From Pseudanabaena sp. CAN_BIN31 (GTDB lineage: Bacteria; Cyanobacteriota; Cyanobacteriia; Pseudanabaenales; Pseudanabaenaceae), in NCBI GenBank assembly GCA_026785865.1, contig JAJAZG010000537.1, positions 1 to 13,293 on the forward strand: a stretch of 13,293 nucleotides of DNA, in the 5' to 3' direction. Positions 6,191-11,200 of the stretch are shown here, piece after piece. The position numbers were made by a program, and so were the translations under genes. Each line of letters starts with the position of its first letter. The first letter of the stretch is position 1. The notes under the pieces are model-generated. The model had not been told where the DNA came from, searched no databases, and saw only the letters and a list, made by a program, of their open reading frames with translations.

Positions 6191-7397
6191 TAGTGTATTC
6201 GGCGTTGATCTTGACGTAATCGTAACTAAGATCACAACCCCATGCCGTGCCATCGCCAAGTCCATCACCTACACCGACATTGATGATTACGGTGTCATTT
6301 TTGAGATAATCACTGGCAGCATTGCGATCGTATTCCTGTGGTGTGCCATCCTGCATCATCACAAAATCGCCCAGTTGAATATTCAACACATCTTGATCGA
6401 AATCAACACCCGATCGCCCTGCGGCGGCGGCGATTCTACCCCAGTTAGGATCGTTGCCAAAAACTGCGGATTTGACGAGGGAGGAGCCAACAATAGTTTT
6501 GGCAATTTGACGAGCGGCGACCTTGCTGGATGCACCTGTCACATTTACTTCGATCATGCAAGTTGCACCTTCACCATCACGGGCGATCGCCTTGGCTAAG
6601 CTCATACAAACTTCTTGCAGCATCGCTTGTAATTGTTGGGCTGCGTCAGAGTTCTCATCATTGATGGTTACACCTGATTGACCATTACATAGAGACAATA
6701 CCATGTCATTAGTGCTGGTATCGCCATCGACGGTGACTTGGTTGAAGCTAGCATCAATTGATCGCGATAGCATTGTTTGCCAGAGTTTGGGTTCTACACC
6801 CGCATCGCAAGTCACGAATCCCAACATTGTCGCCATGTTGGGATGGATCATGCCCGAACCTTTGCAAATACCGCCAATTCTTACAGGCTTGCCATCAATT
6901 AGAATTTCTAAAGCAATACTTTTCGGCACAGTATCCGTGGTCATAATCGATCGCGAAGCATCTTCACCACCATCGGACGAAATTAATGGCGCAATTTTGG
7001 CAATGCCCGATCGCATTTTTTCCATCAGCAACTGCTTACCGATTACGCCAGTGGATGCAACCAAAACACCATCTTTAGTATTTAAAGCTTTTTGTACCAG
7101 TTCCGCACATTCCACCGCGTTTTGCCAACCTTCTGCACCTGTACTGGCATTGGCTTGCCCTGCATTGCAGAGAATCGCGCTGACCTTACCTCCCTTTGCC
7201 AATACTTCACGGTTAAAGTCCACACAAGCGGCTCTGACGCAAGACTTGGTAAATACCCCTGCGGCGATCGCGGGTACATCGGATGCGATCAAGGTTAAAT
7301 CAGGAGCGCCTGATGGTTTTAGTCCTGCGGTCATCCCTGCGGCTTTATAGCCCTTTGCTGCGGTCACGCCGCCTGCGATTATTTGCCAATTTGCCAT
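6186..7397 (-). CDS. argJ: Bifunctional ornithine acetyltransferase / N-acetylglutamate synthase
   Basis: A 403-residue ArgJ of normal length. It moves the acetyl group from N-acetylornithine to glutamate in the cyclic arginine pathway and, in bifunctional forms, also makes N-acetylglutamate from acetyl-CoA. The precursor cuts itself before the nucleophile Thr190, inside KGSGMIHPNMATMLGFVTCD (179-198), giving alpha and beta chains. Other landmarks are the AAGVFTKSCVRAACV region (45-59), the DGDTSTND loop and FGNDPNWGRIAAAAGRSG in the beta chain. The ATG at 7397 gives the typical MANW start. The thioesterase gene lies 35 bases upstream on the same strand, so they may share a transcript, although the functions are not obviously linked. 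Whether this copy is mono- or bifunctional cannot be told from sequence. Confidence 0.96.
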   Translation of the reverse strand: MANWQIIAGGVTAAKGYKAAGMTAGLKPSGAPDLTLIASDVPAIAAGVFTKSCVRAACVDFNREVLAKGGKVSAILCNAGQANASTGAEGWQNAVECAELVQKALNTKDGVLVASTGVIGKQLLMEKMRSGIAKIAPLISSDGGEDASRSIMTTDTVPKSIALEILIDGKPVRIGGICKGSGMIHPNMATMLGFVTCDAGVEPKLWQTMLSRSIDASFNQVTVDGDTSTNDMVLSLCNGQSGVTINDENSDAAQQLQAMLQEVCMSLAKAIARDGEGATCMIEVNVTGASSKVAARQIAKTIVGSSLVKSAVFGNDPNWGRIAAAAGRSGVDFDQDVLNIQLGDFVMMQDGTPQEYDRNAASDYLKNDTVIINVGVGDGLGDGTAWGCDLSYDYVKINAEYTT

Positions 7398-7432
7398 GAT
7401 TTGATTAATTTCTTTTGTTAATGTACGGTTGC

Positions 7433-7921
7433 TTAAATTCCTGTAAGTTTAGCGATCGCCCCTTCTAACGAGCTTGGTAGCGATCTCAACAGTTTACGCT
7501 TTTCAAAATCTACAGCTACGAGCGTAACCACTGCTGTTACACATAGATCTGTTTCAGTGCGAATTTGATATTCCCAGTTGAGGCGCACTTTATCTGGCAC
7601 AAGCTTTGTCATAATCAGCAAATCATCACCCATCCGCGCCGAACGATGATAGCGTAGCGACATCTCGGCAACAGGCAAGTCCACACCCGCAGCGATTAGT
7701 TCCTCAAAGCTCATACCCACGGTGCGTAAGCACTCCACCCGCGATTCTTCCATCCAAGTTAAGTAATTGCCGTGCCAAACCACGCCCGAATAGTCGGTAT
7801 GGTGAGGATAAACATGAACTGCATAGTTAAACCAACCTTCACTTTCAAGGTTTAGGTCAGGGTTTGGCTCAAATTTGGCGATCGCGTTAGTTAGAGGATT
7901 AGAAGTAATGTCAGCCGTCAT
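7433..7921 (-). CDS. Hotdog-fold acyl-CoA thioesterase (4HBT/YbgC type)
   Basis: A 162-residue hotdog protein. The 4-hydroxybenzoyl-CoA thioesterase/YbgC signature is clear: YPHHTDYSGVVWHGNYLTWM (38-57), with Asp43 as the likely catalytic residue and His50 nearby, then EESRVECL at the central helix. The second half has the usual strands (SLRYHRSARMGDDLLIMTKL). It would hydrolyse an acyl-CoA or aryl-CoA thioester in the cytosol, probably as a homotetramer. The substrate is unknown. A role as the DHNA-CoA thioesterase of phylloquinone synthesis is possible, but nothing here supports it over a general acyl-CoA hydrolase. About 30 extra residues precede the hotdog core, so a later start is possible, though no better one is obvious. 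It lies between the DUF3110 gene and argJ on the same strand. Confidence 0.85.
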   Translation of the reverse strand: MTADITSNPLTNAIAKFEPNPDLNLESEGWFNYAVHVYPHHTDYSGVVWHGNYLTWMEESRVECLRTVGMSFEELIAAGVDLPVAEMSLRYHRSARMGDDLLIMTKLVPDKVRLNWEYQIRTETDLCVTAVVTLVAVDFEKRKLLRSLPSSLEGAIAKLTGI

Positions 7922-7955
7922 AATTTATTACCTAGATTTCATAGGGCTATGTACG

Positions 7956-7994
7956 GTTTTAATATTGAGTCTCTTCAGAACACAATATTAAAAC
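7956..7994. repeat. Inverted repeat at the end of the DUF3110 gene
   Basis: GTTTTAATATTG (7956-7967) is perfectly inverted as CAATATTAAAAC (7983-7994) around a 15-base spacer. The second arm touches the DUF3110 stop codon (7995-7997). The stem is AT-rich and has no T tract, so it is a weak terminator at best. It might instead stabilise the 3' end of the message or mark a decayed palindromic element. Confidence 0.55.
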
Positions 7995-8372
7995 TCATAG
8001 TAAATTCTCTAGACGACGGCGCATCATCGCAATTACGGGATCTTCTACTTCATCCTCTGGATCTGGCTGTTTTTTGTCGCGATCGCTATCCCAATCAGTT
8101 TTATCCACATTTTTTTCGGGTGGGAATAATAGAGCATCGGTTGATACAATGTTTAATTCATAGTTGGCATCTTCACAAAATTCTTTTAACTCTTCTCTGT
8201 CAATGCGTTCAACTGTTGGCGACAAAAAATCCTGAGCTTCGAGCAAACCTGCGTAACGAGTCGCATCGTCCTCTTGCTCGAAGGCGACAATAATATTTTT
8301 GCCTTCAACTTCTAGAGTATAAATACCCTCGTTATCGGTGTTAGCGTTAAACAGCAATACCCAGACTTGCAT
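7995..8372 (-). CDS. DUF3110 domain-containing protein
   Basis: A 125-residue acidic protein that I recognise as DUF3110, a small family found mostly in cyanobacteria and chloroplast-bearing organisms, with no assigned function known to me. The conserved part is residues 1-85: MQVWVLLFNANTDNEGIYTL, then a strand-helix pair (IIVAFEQEDDATRYAGLLEA) and VERIDREELKEFCEDANYEL. The tail (about 90-115) is very acidic and probably disordered, then ends in a basic helix (MMRRRLENLL). There is no membrane segment or signal peptide. The ATG at 8372 matches the usual family N-terminus. It is the first of three minus-strand genes, 73 bases before the thioesterase, and a palindrome lies between the two. It diverges from the acetyltransferase gene. 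Confidence 0.82.
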   Translation of the reverse strand: MQVWVLLFNANTDNEGIYTLEVEGKNIIVAFEQEDDATRYAGLLEAQDFLSPTVERIDREELKEFCEDANYELNIVSTDALLFPPEKNVDKTDWDSDRDKKQPDPEDEVEDPVIAMMRRRLENLL

Positions 8373-8426
8373 ATCAAAAACTCGACCATTAAAAAATTTC
8401 TAATATTGTATAACATGGCTACGTCC

Positions 8427-8527
8427 AGATTTTTGTTGAGAGTGTTGCTTTGCAGCAGTTCTCATTATGAAACCAATTTTTATAATGAGAATTGCTGGTT
8501 GCTTTGCAACACTCTCAACAGAAATCT
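8427..8527. repeat. 101-bp nested palindromic element
   Basis: The outer arms 8427-8448 and 8506-8527 pair over 22 bases with a single G-U (AGATTT...GTTGC against GCAAC...AAATCT). The inner arms 8453-8472 and 8478-8497 pair over 20 bases with two G-U pairs and a CCAAT loop. Spacers of 4 and 8 bases separate the two stems. GTTGCTTTGCA occurs in both halves (8444-8454 and 8498-8508). No open reading frame with coding character lies inside. It sits between divergent genes and ends 30 bases before the Shine-Dalgarno of the acetyltransferase. A miniature, non-autonomous mobile element is the best reading; a regulatory hairpin is the alternative. No target duplication is obvious. Confidence 0.75.
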
Positions 8528-8556
8528 TGAATTTTATTTCAGTAGAAAACCCCATC

Positions 8557-8561
8557 AGGAG
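8557..8561 (+). promoter_or_regulatory. Ribosome binding site that sets the acetyltransferase start
   Basis: AGGAG at 8557-8561 is followed after eight bases by TTG at 8570, which gives the N-terminus MRLDRYTTGTYT. The alternative GTG at 8561 overlaps the AGGAG itself and so cannot use it. This favours the TTG start. Confidence 0.6.
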
Positions 8562-8569
8562 TGACAACT

Positions 8570-9121
8570 TTGCGCCTCGATCGCTACACAACAGGTACAT
8601 ATACCATCGGTGCATCCCTCTGGAAACAATTACTTTGGTACTTTGTCGGAGCGCCTTTGGTGCGTAGTTACTTAATCCCGTTTTCAGGTTTAAAAGTTAA
8701 CATTTTACGTTGGTTCGGCGCGGAAATTGGTCAGGGTGTACGCATTAAAACAGGAGTGCGGGTCAAATTCCCTTGGCGTTTAATTATTAAAGATTTTGTG
8801 TGGATTGGCGAAGATGTTTGGCTAGATAATCTTGACCTAATCACGATTGAGAGCCACTCCTGTATTTCGCAAGGTGTTTATCTTTGTACAGGTAATCATG
8901 ACTGGTGCGATCGCGATTTTGCTCTTCGTACCGCCCCAATTTATATCGAATCAAGTAGTTGGATTGCTGCCGAAGCAAGGGTTGCCGCAGGGGTGCGAAT
9001 CGGACAGGGTGCGGTTTTAGGTTTCGGTAGTGTGGCGATGCGATCGCTAGAACCGATGACAATTTACAGTGGCAATCCTGCGATCGCCATTAAGTTGCGT
9101 AAAATCAAAGAACCAAGATAA
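8570..9121 (+). CDS. WcaF-like hexapeptide-repeat acetyltransferase
   Basis: A 183-residue left-handed beta-helix acyltransferase of the WcaF/LbH family. The N-terminal part (TGTYTIGASLWKQLLWYF, 8-25) is the membrane-proximal helix typical of WcaF-like proteins. The repeats run from about 50 to 168 (AEIGQGVRIKTGVRVKFPWR, then HSCISQGVYLCTGNHDW, then ARVAAGVRIGQGAVLGFGSV). The likely catalytic His110 is in CTGNHDW, and YSGNPA (166-171) is the usual C-terminal signature. Relatives O-acetylate sugars of exopolysaccharide or lipid-linked glycans using acetyl-CoA; the acceptor here is unknown and no glycosyltransferase is nearby. The start is discussed under the ribosome binding site; GTG at 8561 would add three residues. 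The stop TAA lies inside a perfect 23-bp-arm palindrome. The next gene, a methyltransferase, is 73 bases downstream. Confidence 0.88.
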   Translation: MRLDRYTTGTYTIGASLWKQLLWYFVGAPLVRSYLIPFSGLKVNILRWFGAEIGQGVRIKTGVRVKFPWRLIIKDFVWIGEDVWLDNLDLITIESHSCISQGVYLCTGNHDWCDRDFALRTAPIYIESSSWIAAEARVAAGVRIGQGAVLGFGSVAMRSLEPMTIYSGNPAIAIKLRKIKEPR

Positions 9122-9164
9122 TTTTTTAAAAGTGCCGCTTTGCGGCACTTTTAAAAAATTATCT
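9116..9164. terminator. Perfect palindrome spanning the acetyltransferase stop codon; probable terminator
   Basis: The arms 9116-9138 and 9142-9164 are exact inverted copies of 23 bases around a TTT loop, starting AGATAATTTTTT and closing on GTGCCGC/GCGGCAC. The inner GC stem followed by TTTT is a standard intrinsic terminator in both directions. The outer arm supplies the TAA stop (9119-9121) of the upstream gene. The length and perfection exceed what termination needs, so it may have come from a mobile palindrome. Confidence 0.8.
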
Positions 9165-9194
9165 GGATCACTCCGCCCAATAGACTGTACTTTT

Positions 9195-10142
9195 ATGACT
9201 GTGACCAATTCAGCCCCTAACACCAACATCGGACTAGTATCGCGATTAGTAAATAGTATTTTAGCGATCGCGCCGATATTCAACATAGCCAAGCAACGCG
9301 CTCGTAAAATGATGATCGAACGCGCCGAGTCGATGGGAGTAGATTGGCTCCAAATCGCTGCCGATTTGCAAAAACAAGATCTTGATAGTGAACTAGCCAA
9401 GGTTCAAAATCCTAACTTAAAGTATCCTGAATACTATCTCAAGCCATTCCATGCTTACTCAGAAGGGAATCTCGGCTGGATGCCAGCGACAGAAGTGGAA
9501 GTTGCCGCCTATGCCGTACATTCGCGCATTTGGAAAGATGATAAACCTCCAGTAGAAGGTGATGCGCGTCTACGTCAGAGCTATCTCGATATTCTTCAAG
9601 AGCAGATGCCCCAGCCTCAAGATATTCTCGATATTGGCTGTAGTGTTGGCATGAGTACTTTCTCATTACAATCTGCTTATCCAAGCGCCAAGATTACAGG
9701 CTTGGATTTGTCGCCACATTTTTTGGCGATCGCCAATTACAACACCCGCACCAAGCATCCTGAGTTATTAGAAACTCAGCAAGTGCAATGGATTCATGCC
9801 ACCGCCGAACAAACGGGATTACCCGATCATTCCTTCGATTGTGTGTCCTGTTTCTTGATATTCCATGAGTTACCCCAAGAGGTAACCCGTCAAATTTTGC
9901 GAGAAATTCGTCGAGTTTTGCGCCCAAATGGTTACTTTGCGATGATGGATATGAATCCATATTCCGATATCTATGCCAAAATGCCACCCTATATTTTGAC
10001 CTTACTCAAAAGTACGGAACCCTATCTCGATCAATATTTTTCCCTTGATCTCGCTGCCGAATTAGTCGCCGCAGGGTTTGAAGCGCCGACGATTACCGCT
10101 AATACGCCGCGTCATCGTACCGTAATTGCTAAAGTTGCGTAA
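9195..10142 (+). CDS. Class I SAM-dependent methyltransferase
   Basis: A 315-residue protein with a Rossmann-type methyltransferase domain in its second half. Motif I is LDIGCSVGMST (145-155). The acidic end of strand 2 is in ITGLDLSPHFLAIA (167-180, Asp171). The motif IV region is FDCVSCFLIFHELP (214-227), followed by LREIRRVLRPNGYFAMMDMN (235-254). The first 130 residues contain conserved-looking helices (LKPFHAYSEGNLGWMPATEV), which suggests a substrate-binding N-terminal domain rather than a bare UbiE/COQ5-like core. The acceptor is unknown. I chose the ATG at 9195. The frame stays open back to 9069, but that extension translates the upstream palindrome and overlaps the acetyltransferase gene, so it is rejected. 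No signal peptide is visible, although IGLVSRLVNSILAIAPIF (12-29) is hydrophobic enough for membrane contact. Confidence 0.85.
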   Translation: MTVTNSAPNTNIGLVSRLVNSILAIAPIFNIAKQRARKMMIERAESMGVDWLQIAADLQKQDLDSELAKVQNPNLKYPEYYLKPFHAYSEGNLGWMPATEVEVAAYAVHSRIWKDDKPPVEGDARLRQSYLDILQEQMPQPQDILDIGCSVGMSTFSLQSAYPSAKITGLDLSPHFLAIANYNTRTKHPELLETQQVQWIHATAEQTGLPDHSFDCVSCFLIFHELPQEVTRQILREIRRVLRPNGYFAMMDMNPYSDIYAKMPPYILTLLKSTEPYLDQYFSLDLAAELVAAGFEAPTITANTPRHRTVIAKVA

Positions 10143-10152
10143 AAGCGCAAAG

Positions 10153-10178
10153 AGGTGTGGCGATCGCCACACCTTTTT
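10153..10178 (+). terminator. Terminator hairpin with a HIP1 octamer at its tip
   Basis: AGGTGTGGC (10153-10161) pairs with GCCACACCT (10166-10174) around GATC, followed by TTTTT (10174-10178), ten bases after the methyltransferase stop. The centre is the cyanobacterial repeat GCGATCGC (10160-10167), so the whole 22 bases are a perfect palindrome. Confidence 0.88.
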
Positions 10179-10317
10179 GGATTTCGGTTTTTATTATGCT
10201 CGCTTATTTTATTGTTATAATTTTCATGGATATAAGTTAAGAAAATAGTCATTACAAGTACAGATTGCGAACTAAAAATTTCAGACTTGTAAACCTAAAG
10301 TGGCAAGGGTTAACCCT

Positions 10318-10560
10318 ATGACGGTCAAAGAAAAACTAATTCGTGAAATTGAGCAAGCACCCGAAAGTTTTATCGCACAGTTACTTAGTTTTTTACATCT
10401 TCTCCAATCTCACCCTCACAGCCCTTCTCTAGAAATAGTGACAGATGAAAGTCTGTTTAAGTATATCGATGGTTTTATAGTGATTAAAGAGCAAAATTCT
10501 TTGCCAAACATTGATTGGGTATCCCTTGCAAGAGAAGAAAGAATTAACGATTTGATGTAG
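10318..10560 (+). CDS. VapB-like antitoxin, DUF2281-like N-terminus
   Basis: An 80-residue acidic protein just upstream of a PIN-toxin gene. Residues 1-30 (MTVKEKLIREIEQAPESFIA, then a hydrophobic helix LLSFLHLLQ) match the DUF2281-like antitoxin N-terminus. The C-terminal half (DGFIVIKEQNSLPNIDWVSL, then REERINDLM) resembles the toxin-binding tail of cyanobacterial VapB-type partners. I prefer the ATG at 10318; a GTG at 10300 would add six residues with no visible support. The gene ends two bases before the TTG start of vapC. It looks intact although its toxin partner is broken, so it may persist as an orphan antitoxin that could still bind related toxins or its own promoter. Confidence 0.78.
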   Translation: MTVKEKLIREIEQAPESFIAQLLSFLHLLQSHPHSPSLEIVTDESLFKYIDGFIVIKEQNSLPNIDWVSLAREERINDLM

Positions 10561-10562
10561 TT

Positions 10563-11117
10563 TTGAAAGTTCTATTCGATACGAATATTATCGTTGCTGC
10601 CTCGATTGAAGCACATCCAAATCACTCTGTCAGTCTTCCTTGGATACAGCAAGTCAGAAGCCAAAAAATCACAGGCTATATCTCAACCCATTCCATAGCA
10701 GAAATTTATGCGGTGATGACGCGCTTACCTTTAGTAAAGCCTCTTAGTCCACAACAGACTTACAGCAGATTGAGAACAAACCCACCACTAGATTTTTTGT
10801 AAAAGCCCCGCTTTGCGGGGCTTTTACAAAAAATCTGGGTTTGGTTTAATCGGGATTTGCTGTATGATCTAATTGTCAATAACGTTATGGCATTTCACTT
10901 CGTTGATTTAGAAGCTGCTGACTATCTAGAAGTTCTCAAAAATGTGACGCAGATGAAGATTACAGGCGGGGGGATTTACGACGCAATTATTGCTCAGGCG
11001 GCGCTGAAAGCAAATGTGGATATTTTATTGACGCTAAACTCCAAACATTTCACAAGACTTGGAGAGCATATTGCAAGGCTGGTCAGAGAGCCATCTGACA
11101 TGACAATGCCGAAATAG
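10563..11117 (+). pseudogene. vapC: VapC-type PIN toxin gene interrupted by a 100-bp palindromic insertion
   Basis: The N-terminal part (10563 on, TTG start) reads MKVLFDTNIIVAASIEAHPN and later STHSIAEIYAV, with the PIN acidic residues Asp6 and a Glu in AEIYAV. It then enters the insertion at 10763 and meets an in-frame TAA at 10800-10802. The C-terminal part resumes in the same frame after the insertion (YDLIVNNVMAFHFVDLEAAD) and contains GGGIYDAIIA and the LLTLNSKHF end, where the usual Asp is Asn. Removing 10763-10864 joins SPQQT to YDLIVNN and restores 150 residues, a normal VapC length. Neither half alone has a full active site, so the toxin is almost certainly inactive in this genome. 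A separate TTG start at 10857 for the second half is possible but has no ribosome site. Confidence 0.88.
10763..10862. mobile_element. Miniature inverted-repeat element (MITE-like) with TA flanks, inside vapC
   Basis: The 100-bp element is flanked by TA on both sides (10761-10762 and 10863-10864). Counting the flanking TA, the ends are TACAGCAGAT (10761-10770) and ATTTGCTGTA (10855-10864), inverted with one mismatch. The centre is a perfect hairpin: arms 10790-10811 and 10815-10836, loop TTT, starting AGATTTTTTG and closing on GCCCCGC. No reading frame inside could encode a transposase. TA duplication with short inverted ends is the pattern of IS630/Tc1-mariner elements, so an IS630-family transposase elsewhere in the genome is the likely driver. 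The host frame is restored exactly when the element and one TA are removed, which fixes the boundaries. Confidence 0.8.
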
Positions 11118-11145
11118 TCATTTTCTCACAGAAATTAGGTGGGCA

Positions 11146-11200
11146 CGCGTAACAAAAGCCCTGTCACGTGGTGGTTTTACACTAAAATCTGGGTTTACTA
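11146..11200. repeat. Possible decayed relative of the element in vapC
   Basis: The stretch contains AAAAGCCC, then a 14-base variable part, then GGTTTTAC and AAAATCTGGGTTTA (11184-11197). The vapC element has the same blocks in the same order: AAAAGCCC, GGCTTTTAC and AAAATCTGGGTTT (10829-10841). The hairpin centre is not preserved. It lies between the vapC pseudogene and the CHAT gene, whose TAG stop (11198-11200) forms its right edge. Similarity was judged by eye and the relation is uncertain. Confidence 0.35.

Noticed and set aside
6375..7350. Long plus-strand open frames opposite argJ (up to 215 codons)
   Set aside because: They are antisense to a full-length, clearly recognised ArgJ, have no family features and no ribosome site. 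They are shadows of its codon use.
8400..8667. Three short overlapping frames on both strands around the nested palindrome
   Set aside because: They are produced by the inverted repeat and the 5' part of the acetyltransferase gene. None has protein-like features.
9064..9189. TACAGTGGCAATCC near 9065 and GACTGTA near 9184 as ends of a TA-flanked element like the one in vapC
   Set aside because: The left motif encodes the conserved YSGNPA segment of the acetyltransferase, and the inverted match stops after a few bases. It is most likely coincidence.
9069..9194. Upstream extension of the methyltransferase reading frame with alternative starts
   Set aside because: The extension overlaps the acetyltransferase gene and translates both arms of the palindrome at 9116-9164. 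The ATG at 9195 gives a sensible N-terminus after that hairpin.
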